DNA of 64,000 bases from Flavobacteriales bacterium (GTDB lineage: Bacteria; Bacteroidota; Bacteroidia; Flavobacteriales_F; PHOS-HE28). Each line of letters starts with the position of its first letter. Within the stretch, counting starts at the first letter, position 1. The notes under the pieces are model-generated. The model did no database searches. It was given only the letters and a program-made list of their open reading frames with translations, and was not told where the DNA came from. The stretch is from NCBI GenBank assembly GCA_016718655.1, contig JADKCV010000013.1:1-64000 (forward strand), given 5' to 3'. The translations under genes and the position numbers were made by a program. Below are positions 39,001-46,241 of the stretch, in pieces.

Positions 39001-41583
39001 ATCATTCACACAGGGAGAAGTGCCAGTTACCACGTAGGCATATTGGCCAGGGGGGCTGGTACCAGGAATGAACGTACCATTGAACGCCACATTCCCCGGG
39101 CCGCGCCATGTACCACCGCCGTTGGGGGTTCCGCCGAGGAAGGATAGCAATGGGAACGGCGCATTGGTACTGCACACCGTCACCGTTCCATTGGTACCCG
39201 CATTGGGGGCGATTATGCGCACCACTTGCACCACGGCTGTCGCGTTCGCACAAGGGCCTGTTCCTGCCACGGTGTAGGTGTAGTTGCCACCCACTTGCGA
39301 GCCTGGCAGGTAAGAACCGGAATGCGCCAGACCATCCGGTCGGGTCCAAGTCCCTCCCGAGCTTGGTGTACCGCCCAGCAAAGTGAAAAGGTTCACAGCG
39401 CCTTGGGAGCTGCAAACGGTGATGGACCCATTGGTACCGGCGTTGGGTGCGGTCGTCACCGAAACCGTCACAGTGGCAGTGGCATTCGCACAGGGTGCGG
39501 TCCCAGGAACTGTGTAGGTGAAGACACCGGGCTGACTTGTTCCCGGAGTGAAAATACCCGTGGATGCCCCCCCCGGACCGGACCAGGTTCCGTTGGTGGC
39601 AGGCGTACCACCCAATCGACCGATCAAAGGAAAGGCCACTTCATTGCTACAGACAGAGGCCGTGCCATCGGTTCCAGCGATAGGCTCAGCAACCACGTTC
39701 ACGGTGACCACAGCCGTGGCGTCCGCACAGGGCGGAGTTCCGATCACACGATAGACATAGGCCCCGGGAAGGGATGTACCAGGAATGAAGGTGCCGTTCA
39801 TCGCACCCGATGGGCCGGTCCATGTCCCGCCCGCACTGGGCGTACCCGCCAACTGCCCGAAAAGCTGGAACGACGGTGCATTGGAGCAACGCGTGATGGT
39901 ATTGTTCGCACCGGCGTTCGGCGCGGTGTTGACGTTCACGGTAACGGTTGCCGATGCCGGATCGCACGGTGCCTGACCCGTTACCGTGTAGGTATAGATC
40001 CCTGCCGCACTGGTGCCTGGGATGAAGGTGCCCGGATGCGCCGCTCCTCCAGGGGCGGTCCATGCACCACCCGGATCAGGCGCACCCCCAAGCACATTGA
40101 ACAAGGCGAAGCTGCCATCAATGCTGCACACGGTGCTCGTGGCATTGGTACCCGCATCGGGGGCCTCTCGCACCTGGATGGTCAGTGTCGCACTGGCGTT
40201 GGAACACGGGGTGGTCCCGTTCACGAGGTATACGTAGGCGCCAGGAGGATCCACCCCGGGATCGAAATTGGGGCCATGTGGACCACCCGGTCCGGTCCAG
40301 GCCCCCCCTGCATCGGGGGTGCCGTTCAACCGGCTGATGAGCGGGAAGGTGGCATCATCGCTGCAGACCACGATGGTCCGATCACCACCCGCATCGGGTG
40401 CCGCCACTTGTGTGACCGTTACCGTGGCGGTACTTGCTGAACAAGGGGGCAGCCCTTGTACCGTGTACGTATACACTCCGGGTGCCGAGGTCCCGGGCGT
40501 GTAATTGGCGGTCACCGGACCACCACCCGGCCCGGTCCAAGAGCCGCCGGAGGAGGGGGAGCCACCCAAACGGGTGAAAAGATCGACCGGGACACCGTTG
40601 CTACAGACGGAGAGTGTACCGTTGGTCCCTGCGAGCAAGCGGGGATTGACAGTGACCGTTACCGTGGCGGTGGCCTCAACACAGGGGGGCGTGCCATTCA
40701 CCGTGTACACATAAAGGCCAGGTGTATCGGTCGCCGGGTTGAATGTTCCCGCGTGCGGGCCTCCGGGTCCGCTCCAGGTACCACCTGCAGAAGGCGTACC
40801 ACCAAGTGCAGCGAACAAGGAGGTGGACGCACTATTGGAGCAGAGGGTCAGTGTCCCGTTGGTGCCGGCGTTCGGGGGTGTTATCAACGAAATGGTGACG
40901 GTGGACACATCCACGGGGCATGGGGAAGCACCCGTTACCGTGTATGTATATACCCCGGCTGGATCGGTAGCAGGGTCGAGTGTCCCGGAATGGGCCGCAC
41001 CTCCGGGCCGGGTCCATGAGCCTCCTACGTCCGGCGTACCACCCAAGAGCGGCAACAGCGCGACCGAAGCGTCATTGCGGCAGAAGGTGGCCGTAGCGTC
41101 GGAACCTGCATCGGGCCCAGTGAGGATGGACGCGGACCAACCAGCGGCCACACCTGAACCATCGCTGGTCCATTCAAAAGTGAGGCAACCAACGGGACCA
41201 GTTGACGTGATCGTTGTTCCAGCCAACGAAACCGCATTGGTGCCGGTGGCCAAGAGCGTCCCCGCCGTGGATGCACCATCAAAGACGTTCAGGACATCAC
41301 CAGGACCGACCGCAATGACCCAAGAGTCGAACCGGACCTGGGACAGCGGCCCGCTGCTCGGGCCACCCGTTGGACAGATGGTGGTGACGATGTTCTGTCC
41401 GTTCGCATAACCACCCGATGAACCACCACTGTCCAAGAACACCCCCGCGCATGTTTCATGCACAACCCCATCAATAGCCAGATACTCTTGTGCAGAAGCC
41501 GCACTTGTAAGAAGCGCCAAACAGAGCGAGGCTGAACGACCAAGGCGAACCTTGGTGAGAATGGTCGTCGTTGCTTTTGCCAC
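33043..41583 (-). CDS. Giant adhesin 1: CUB-like domain, 31 two-cysteine repeats, CHU_C
   Basis: About 2,846 residues. I take GTG 41583 (MAKATTTILTKVRLGRSAS...), which gives a signal peptide ending LTSAASAQ; a TTG at 41607 would add eight residues. Next come a CUB-like domain (about 40-160: VHETCAGVFLDSGGSSGGY, VFDGASTAGTLLATG, CLTFEWTSDGSG), 31 tandem repeats of about 80 residues, a short linker domain, and a C-terminal T9SS type B (CHU_C) domain (FIPESFSPNGDGVNETF ... WGGKMFEG ... PSGTYFYILDL ... LTGYIYLNR). Each repeat follows the plan xAGxNGxxTVCS - LGGTPxxGGTWxGP - PGxYxYxVxGxxPC - ATVTVTV, with one Cys after the opening and one near the end, so a disulfide per repeat is likely. No catalytic motif is seen. 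Role inferred: long cell-surface adhesin, exported by T9SS and held by the PorP/SprF protein at 32108. Confidence 0.93.
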   Translation of the reverse strand: MAKATTTILTKVRLGRSASLCLALLTSAASAQEYLAIDGVVHETCAGVFLDSGGSSGGYANGQNIVTTICPTGGPSSGPLSQVRFDSWVIAVGPGDVLNVFDGASTAGTLLATGTNAVSLAGTTITSTGPVGCLTFEWTSDGSGVAAGWSASILTGPDAGSDATATFCRNDASVALLPLLGGTPDVGGSWTRPGGAAHSGTLDPATDPAGVYTYTVTGASPCPVDVSTVTISLITPPNAGTNGTLTLCSNSASTSLFAALGGTPSAGGTWSGPGGPHAGTFNPATDTPGLYVYTVNGTPPCVEATATVTVTVNPRLLAGTNGTLSVCSNGVPVDLFTRLGGSPSSGGSWTGPGGGPVTANYTPGTSAPGVYTYTVQGLPPCSASTATVTVTQVAAPDAGGDRTIVVCSDDATFPLISRLNGTPDAGGAWTGPGGPHGPNFDPGVDPPGAYVYLVNGTTPCSNASATLTIQVREAPDAGTNATSTVCSIDGSFALFNVLGGAPDPGGAWTAPGGAAHPGTFIPGTSAAGIYTYTVTGQAPCDPASATVTVNVNTAPNAGANNTITRCSNAPSFQLFGQLAGTPSAGGTWTGPSGAMNGTFIPGTSLPGAYVYRVIGTPPCADATAVVTVNVVAEPIAGTDGTASVCSNEVAFPLIGRLGGTPATNGTWSGPGGASTGIFTPGTSQPGVFTYTVPGTAPCANATATVTVSVTTAPNAGTNGSITVCSSQGAVNLFTLLGGTPSSGGTWTRPDGLAHSGSYLPGSQVGGNYTYTVAGTGPCANATAVVQVVRIIAPNAGTNGTVTVCSTNAPFPLLSFLGGTPNGGGTWRGPGNVAFNGTFIPGTSPPGQYAYVVTGTSPCVNDTGFVSVQVNTAPDAGQNAALTVCSSDAPFSLFDELGGDPDTGGTWTRPNGSSLPGGIFTPGSSAPGGYTYTVAGSTPCLSATAVVTVSVNEQPDAGEDGSFTRCSTSGTVDLFDELDGDPDAGGVWTGPSGPSSGIFVPGTSLPGTYSYVVEGVAPCVNDTAIVVADVNEAPDAGEDGDITVCEGTPSVDLFTGLGGTPDPTGTWIDLQATGQLTGSTLVTLALAPGTYDFRYEVPANGPCPSDDAEVEVTVVAQLDAGSNGNITVCRTNSQVNLFNGLGGSPQPGGIWLDLPATGALTNQFLNATLVAPGTYTFRYRLQGILGCDSDSAQVNVTVVSQPNAGTNGSASICSTASPTALFQFLGGSPTPGGIWRRGSPNGPMFNGIYNPLADNSGPFFYIVSGSVPCADAIAVVTVTEVPGATAGNSRPLVICANGAPFNMTDSLGGSPQLGGTWWFNGQPHPPTFTPGLDVQGIYEYRVTGLFPCPVATASLTISVTPAADAGGNGSRTVCDVPPTPFLLFSVLGGSPQAGGTWRAPGGGSHDGTYVPGEDEPGDYLYIVTASAPCTGDTAVVTIFENEAPDAGQSATTTLCSNGTVVNLFTRLGGTPDAGGTWVGPAPANPPFSGQFVPGTSSPGTYTYTVTGIPPCADRSATVQVLVTASSSPGISNSITVCSTEAPFSMVTRLLGSPALNGTWTGPLPATTVMSGIFFPGTTTPGTYRYTVPAQGACAASSSTLTVQVNIQPDAGSDADTTLCETSGALNLITLLGPNAQLGGTWRRASDNASHSGTIFPTLDVSDTYIYRVTGLAPCTLDEASVEVTINASPEAGCNGLLTICDDDLPVSLFTLLGCTPQVPGFWLDPDGALHSGVFVPSNDGSGVYAYVVAGTAPCTNDTALVTVIVNEAPDAGDNNAIVVCSDEANFSLVTRLGGTPDPGGEWFGPDGNSFSGTYDPGSSPTGVYWYRLLAAAPCVSDSASVTVVENEAADAGLNSVAAFCSTDPSVQLFTLLDGSPDPGGSWTRNGTDVGPFFDPASSLPGTYVYRVIGQSPCADRTAQVVISVTPALSAGDNGSVTACLDATGIDLFAALQGTPDPGGTWTNFSFQGTLNGSEWDATGVPPGNYLFGHAFPAQGACPGAGSQVLVTVVPALDAGLDATADACSGELYVLFNGLGGDPQSGGQWQDIDGSGALVGGGVFNTGAVAPGTTWRFDYILSASALCDADTSRMTVNVLEGPYAGCSGALNLCSNSASLALFTGLNCGPDGGGTWFDPAGDPHGPTVDPAVDGPGDYAYVVAAIGDCPADTAFVTVNITEAPNAGDNTSIALCSNDNSLDLFTVLGPGAQVGGSWVYVTGGSVAHSPIYTPVIDNPGVYQYTVAGQGPCSNSIALVEVNEPQAPNAGCDATVSLCSSQAPVLMRSLLGCSPQAGGSWIGPGGAHGNFFDPENDTPGAYTYVVTGTAPCDNDSSTLTISVTAASNAGLSATVQACVTQTEVDVLQALGPTATEGGTWTDVGGSGALTGNVFNPASAGAGSWVLTYAFPANGPCAATSAQVTVVVGSGVSAGNDSAVQVCGSNCTFSLFDALGGEPDPGGTWTDQLGTGALLPSGDLNACILPEGTVAPFAYTVVDPACGNVQSTVTVTISAYPDPGGDVSITLCATDGPVVLFDQLPGSPAQGGTWTAPNGGTNSGVFIPGTSTPGQYGYTLTGNAVCPDTTAVVDVIVNAPADAGTNGELVVCDTIQALELFLGLLGSPQSGGSWTDLDNSGALSEGSFNTEQAGPGEFTFRYSVNVPSCGTATALVKVEVRGGVQVSEPIRTCNTVDRTYTVSFVISEGDTNTYSVTGLEGASTTTGERIFISSPIPTGTPFEAFVQDAFGCEIVRLAGVSPCDFEEAVFIPESFSPNGDGVNETFAIPGIEGYPDNSMIIFNRWGGKMFEGVGYDNNAVVWDGTSPEATVSGPAPSGTYFYILDLGNGEEALTGYIYLNR
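33585..41115 (-). repeat. Array of 31 ~80-residue repeats in giant adhesin 1
   Basis: Counted by hand from the protein, the units begin with words such as PNAGTNG, PDAGED or NAGDN. A sub-class (units 12, 13, 23, 24, 28, 29 and 31) has the variant core WxDLxATGxL instead of WTGPGG. Units are diverged from one another, so the array looks old, unlike the partly homogenised array in giant adhesin 2. Confidence 0.85.
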
Positions 41584-41593
41584 GCGAAACGTC

Positions 41594-41619
41594 CTTGCAC
41601 TAAGCAAAGGGCGTGCAAG
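41594..41619 (-). promoter_or_regulatory. Inverted repeat just before the giant adhesin 1 start
   Basis: CTTGCAC/GTGCAAG, a perfect 7-bp inverted repeat with a 12-base loop, lies 11 bases before the GTG start (and covers the alternative TTG). On the minus strand TATCTTGC overlaps its upstream arm and resembles a weak -7 box. It may be an mRNA hairpin or an operator that gives this gene its own control within the locus. Confidence 0.35.
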
Positions 41620-41738
41620 ATACGCGATCTCGAGGGGTCGATGTCAATGAAGCCCTAGATGCACCGGGCTTTATGACGCACCCTGGGTCCATCCTTACCA
41701 CGTTGGCACCTATCGAGCGCTCGATCATCACCTCCCCC

Positions 41739-42641
41739 TCATTCCGTCGCTTTGCCCAAGGTCACGGCCAACATGACCTCATGGGTACCCGTGCTATAAT
41801 TCCGCAGGTTACTGGTGATCACGTCGTAGGAATAGCCGAACTGGAACACTTGTTTGTGCCAGTAACCGATCATGGCGCAGTAAGCATCATTGGTGCGGTA
41901 CGAGCCACCGAGCCAGAACGTGTCCTTGTATCGGACGGTAGCTGTGAGGTCCACTTTCACCGGAACCGGTGTCACGTACTTCACCATGAACGAGGGTTCC
42001 ACTTTCCAATCGGTACCGATCAAGAAGCGGTAACCACCCGTCACATAATTGTGCATTTCCAAAGAACTCAGCGTCTGCGTGTTGGTGTCCAAGAATCGAA
42101 CCTTGTTCTCCAACAATTGGGGTACGGCAACACCGAACCAGTAACGGGGATGATAGAGCAGTAAGGCGAACTGCGCATCTGCCTCCAATTGTCCCCTTAG
42201 CTGATCGTCCAAGGCAGGATCTCCGGGGTCGTTGAACTGGATCTTCGACCCGTCCACAAGGAACTGCACCATTCCTCCGGACAGAGCCAAGGAAAGCTTC
42301 AGATCGCCGGTAAGGCGGAGGTGGTAGGCGTAGGAAGCCTGGAAACCGGTCCTGCGCGTCGGGCCCACATGATCCGTGTACAAGTAACCTCCCACCCCCA
42401 TGTTCTTGCCAACGGGAGAGATCCCGCTGAGCATGAACGTACGGGGGGCATCCTGGATGCCGACCCATTGGTAACGATGGGCGCTGCGCAACTCGAAGAA
42501 AGGGCGGCTACCCGCCACAGCCGGGTTGAACACGTAGTCGTTGAACTGGTACTGCGTCAATTGTGGCAGTTGCTGGGCGTGCGTCACGTGCAACGTGAGG
42601 CCCAGTGCGGCAATGGTCAATAGGCGTCTCATGGCGTGCAT
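41739..42641 (-). CDS. PorP/SprF family outer-membrane protein (partner of giant adhesin 2)
   Basis: A protein of about 300 residues; the start may be the ATG at 42641 or at 42632 (MRRLLTIAALGLTLHVTHAQ, a clear signal peptide). Landmarks: LTQYQFNDYVFNPAVAGS, HRYQWVGIQDAPRTFMLSG, MGVGGYLYTDHVGPTRRTGFQASYAYHL, and the closing FGYSYDVITSNLRNYSTGTHEVMLAV. It begins four to thirteen bases after the stop of giant adhesin 2. A 131-base gap with a weak hairpin (AAGCCC/GGGCTT at 41652-41673) separates it from giant adhesin 1. Confidence 0.95.
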   Translation of the reverse strand: MHAMRRLLTIAALGLTLHVTHAQQLPQLTQYQFNDYVFNPAVAGSRPFFELRSAHRYQWVGIQDAPRTFMLSGISPVGKNMGVGGYLYTDHVGPTRRTGFQASYAYHLRLTGDLKLSLALSGGMVQFLVDGSKIQFNDPGDPALDDQLRGQLEADAQFALLLYHPRYWFGVAVPQLLENKVRFLDTNTQTLSSLEMHNYVTGGYRFLIGTDWKVEPSFMVKYVTPVPVKVDLTATVRYKDTFWLGGSYRTNDAYCAMIGYWHKQVFQFGYSYDVITSNLRNYSTGTHEVMLAVTLGKATE

Positions 42642-42644
42642 GGT

Positions 42645-45600
42645 TCAACGGATCACGGTCAGCGGACCGGTGTAGGGTTCGGGATATTCGGGATCGTTCA
42701 ACTTCACCACGTAGTAGTAGGTACCCACCGGTACCGGTCCATTGTTGTAACGGCCATCCCACGGCGTCCTATAGCCGACGCTCTGGAAGAGCAATTCGCC
42801 CCAACGACTGTAGATCTCCACCTCACAGTCCGGGAACTGGTCGATCAGGTCGATGACCCACGCATCGTTCCAGCCATCCCCATTGGGAGAGAAGCCGGAG
42901 GGTATCACCACATCGGGGAGCACTGTGATCAACACACTATCCGAAGCGATGCAGCCATTGGGTGCGACCACGACCAGGTCATACCAAGTCGAGACCGATG
43001 GTGTTGCTAGCGGATTGGCCACGTTCGCCGCACTCAGAGTGCTGTCCGGGGTCCATGTGAAGACCGACCCTTGCGGTCCTGTCGGTGATCCACCCAAGGA
43101 GGTCGAAGCACCGAGGAATATGGACCGGTCCCCACCTGCATCAGCGAGCGGGAGTGCGAGCACCACGACCGTTACTTGATCCGTACTGGTGCAGATCCCA
43201 CCATCGGTCACCGTGAGCGTGAAGGTGTACAGGCCGGCCGCAAGACCGGTCAAGGTGATCACCGGCTGATCGCCGATGACCGTGCCCTGGTCGTTCGTCC
43301 AAGTGTAAGTGAGTACACCGGTGCTCAACGAACCATCCAACACCACATCGGGTCCTGCACATGCCTGTTGATCATCACCCGCCACCGCGAGCAGATCGCT
43401 CAATGCACCCACAGTGATCGTATCGCTGATGTCGCAACCGTTGTTGTCCGTGACCGTGATGATGTAATCACCTGGTATCAACCCACTGATGTCCTCGGTA
43501 TTGGCAAAGAACCCGCTGGGGCCGGACCACGCCACGGTGATCGGGGCCACACCACCACCCGCGGTCACGGAGATGGCCCCATCGTTCGCGTTCACGCAGC
43601 TTGCCAGAACGACCTCGTCGACCGCCAAGGTGAGGACAGGGGGACCTGTGATCGTGAAGGTGATGCTGGTACTACAGAATACGGCATCCGTGATGACGAC
43701 GGTGATATCCCCCGGACAGAGCCCGGTCGCGGAAGGGTTGCCTTGCCCGTTCGGTGGCTCGGGGGTCCATGCGTAAGTGTAGTTACCCACACCTCCGGTG
43801 GCAGCCAACACCACACTGCCATCGCAACCACCCGCACAGGTCTCCGGATTCACCGTAGCACCCGGATCGATGGGCACATAGGGCAGGATGACAAGGGCTA
43901 CGGTGGTGTCACAACCGATGGCATCGGTAATGGTCACTGTATAGTTGCCTGCGCACAGTCCGGATACGGTACCAGTGCCCTGTCCTACAGGTGGTTCCGG
44001 TTGCCAGAAGAAGGTGTAAGGACCTGTGCCACCGGTCGGGCCACAGGTAGCGGTTCCATTGCAAGGACCGGCACAGGTCTCATCGGTGGTCACCAGACCG
44101 GGATCGATAGGTGCACCTTGACCGATGGAGAAGGGCTGCTGGAAGGTGCATCCATTGCCATCCGTGATGGTGACCGAGTAGTCACCGGCGCAAAGGAGAT
44201 CGATGGCCGTCTGATCCGGCGCGATCACATCTCCTGCAACATTGCGCCACGTGACCACGAAGGGAGCCGTTCCTCCTTGGATGAAGACCTCTGCGAGACC
44301 CAGACAATCGCCGTAGCACGTGTTGTCCGTGGTGGCGAGTACGGCTTCCAATGCGGCAGGTTGGGTGATGGTGTAGGTCAACAGTGTATCACAGCCATTG
44401 GCATCGGTGATCAACACCTGCCAATCACCCGCGCAGAGATCCTCTGCAGTAGGCCCTGCAGCCCCGTTCGGCGGAGCGGGGTTCCAGAGGTAGGTGTATG
44501 GCGCGACCCCGCCTTGAACGAGGAGCGTGATGGACCCATCACATACACCACTACATGAAGCGTTCTCCAGAGTGGGAGTGACGGTGATCGGATCGGGACC
44601 CAGGATGAGCACATCCTGAACGATGGTGCAGCCGATGTCATCGGTGATGGTGACCGTGGCCGTTCCGACACACAGACCGGTTACACTAGGGGTACCCTGT
44701 CCCGTGGCGGGTTCCGGGGACCATGTGTATTCGTAGGGTGGAGCGCCACCAGCAGGGGCCACGGTAGCAGTGCCATTACAATCACCGAAGCACGCGACCG
44801 GTGTCGTGCTGAGGTTGGCCACGATGGGGTCCGGGGACGCCACCGTTGCGGTGTCGATGCTGATACAACCGGTGTTGTTGGACACCTGCACGAAATAATC
44901 CCCGGCACAGAGCCCGGTCACCTGGCCTACGGCTTGCGCGATCTCCGTTCCTGTAGCATCGAACCACGTGACGATGCACGGCGGATCGGTGCACACGAAG
45001 GACATCTCCACGGTACCGTCACATGCGTCGGGGCAGGAGGTGATGCCATCAACGGTATTGAGGTCCTCCCCTTCCACGTCCGAGATCGGCACCAAGAGTG
45101 AAGCTTCGCAGCCATTCGCGTCGGTCACCGTGGCGATGTAGATGCCCGCGCAGCGATCGGTGATGGTCTCGCCGCTGCCGATGATCGCACCGAACGAGGT
45201 CCATTGAACGAAGTAGGGCTGTGTTCCTCCGGTGATGGCGACCGAAGCGGTACCGTCACAGGCGCCGCAATTGCTCAGGGTACTGGAACCTTGCAACACG
45301 AGTACGCCGGGCTCGACCACTTGCCAGGTGCTGTCCAAGGTGCAGCCGTTCGCATCGGTGAGGGTCAGGGTATAGGAGCCGGCACAGAGCTCGGAGATGG
45401 TGGCGGTGCCCTGACCGACCGGAGGTGCGGGAGACCACAGGAAGGTATACGGGGCGATACCACCTTGCGGCACCACGGAAATACTACCATCACATTCGCC
45501 AGCGCAGGATATGCCGTTCACTGTAGCATCCATGGACAGAGCGGTCGGTGCAAGTACCAGGACCTGTACGGTGGTATCGCAGCCGGAAGCATCAGCGATG

Positions 45601-46241
45601 AGCACCGTGTAGACACCCGCGCACAAACCGGTCACTTGCGGGCTGTTCTGACCTCCGCCCGGCTCAGGCGTCCAGAGGAACGTATAGGGCGCAACACCAC
45701 CGGTGGGTCCCACGGTAGCGGTTCCATCACAGAGACCAGCACAGGTGACCGGGGTGGTGCTCAGGTTCGGAACGATGGTCTGCGAGGGAGCCACTATGGC
45801 TTCTGCGAAACTCACGCAACCGGCGCCATTGGTGACCTGTACGGTGTACGTCCCCACGCAAAGATCAGGCACGGACAATTGGTTCTGTGCGATGATGTTG
45901 CCATCCGCATCGGTCCAGATGGTCGTACAAGGAGTGGTGCTGCAATTGAAGAACACGCTGACCACACCATTACAATCACCTGAGCAGGTGACCTGACCAT
46001 CCTCGGGGATAAGGACCTCGCCATCCGCATCGGCTATGGTCACTTGGGCGGTCGCTGTGCACCCATTGGCGTCGGTGACCAACAAGGTATAAGCACCCGC
46101 GCAGAGGTTCGTGGCATCCGGATCGGTGCTCACCACCGTTCCGCCAAGCGACCAGGAATACGTATAGGGAGATGTGCCCCGTGACGGAAGACGAAGCGGT
46201 CCCATCACAGACGCCACACGAGCTCGGCGTTGATGTGGCAC
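42645..46241 (-). CDS. Giant adhesin 2, segment 3: SprB-type repeats, PKD-like domains, CHU_C
   Basis: True coding begins at the frame break near 46177-46180, inside a repeat: GTSPYTYSWSLGGTV. Eleven further SprB-type repeats follow, each with the plan SCxGxCDGTxxV - GGxxPYTYxWxPxPPxGQGT - LCAGxYTVxxTDANGCD - TITxP. After the array come two PKD/Ig-like domains (LLAVAGDDQQACAGPDVVLDG; LADAGGDRSIFLGASTSLGG) and the CHU_C domain (VIPSGFSPNGDGWNDAW ... YSRWGELLFQS ... TPWDGRYNNGPVPVGTYYYVV). The first 15 or so codons of this frame are noise. With two G restored at 46177 and one extra G removed near 49592, the whole gene (42645-52948) becomes 10,305 nt and 3,434 residues. Confidence 0.9.
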   Translation of the reverse strand: MPHQRRARVASVMGPLRLPSRGTSPYTYSWSLGGTVVSTDPDATNLCAGAYTLLVTDANGCTATAQVTIADADGEVLIPEDGQVTCSGDCNGVVSVFFNCSTTPCTTIWTDADGNIIAQNQLSVPDLCVGTYTVQVTNGAGCVSFAEAIVAPSQTIVPNLSTTPVTCAGLCDGTATVGPTGGVAPYTFLWTPEPGGGQNSPQVTGLCAGVYTVLIADASGCDTTVQVLVLAPTALSMDATVNGISCAGECDGSISVVPQGGIAPYTFLWSPAPPVGQGTATISELCAGSYTLTLTDANGCTLDSTWQVVEPGVLVLQGSSTLSNCGACDGTASVAITGGTQPYFVQWTSFGAIIGSGETITDRCAGIYIATVTDANGCEASLLVPISDVEGEDLNTVDGITSCPDACDGTVEMSFVCTDPPCIVTWFDATGTEIAQAVGQVTGLCAGDYFVQVSNNTGCISIDTATVASPDPIVANLSTTPVACFGDCNGTATVAPAGGAPPYEYTWSPEPATGQGTPSVTGLCVGTATVTITDDIGCTIVQDVLILGPDPITVTPTLENASCSGVCDGSITLLVQGGVAPYTYLWNPAPPNGAAGPTAEDLCAGDWQVLITDANGCDTLLTYTITQPAALEAVLATTDNTCYGDCLGLAEVFIQGGTAPFVVTWRNVAGDVIAPDQTAIDLLCAGDYSVTITDGNGCTFQQPFSIGQGAPIDPGLVTTDETCAGPCNGTATCGPTGGTGPYTFFWQPEPPVGQGTGTVSGLCAGNYTVTITDAIGCDTTVALVILPYVPIDPGATVNPETCAGGCDGSVVLAATGGVGNYTYAWTPEPPNGQGNPSATGLCPGDITVVITDAVFCSTSITFTITGPPVLTLAVDEVVLASCVNANDGAISVTAGGGVAPITVAWSGPSGFFANTEDISGLIPGDYIITVTDNNGCDISDTITVGALSDLLAVAGDDQQACAGPDVVLDGSLSTGVLTYTWTNDQGTVIGDQPVITLTGLAAGLYTFTLTVTDGGICTSTDQVTVVVLALPLADAGGDRSIFLGASTSLGGSPTGPQGSVFTWTPDSTLSAANVANPLATPSVSTWYDLVVVAPNGCIASDSVLITVLPDVVIPSGFSPNGDGWNDAWVIDLIDQFPDCEVEIYSRWGELLFQSVGYRTPWDGRYNNGPVPVGTYYYVVKLNDPEYPEPYTGPLTVIR

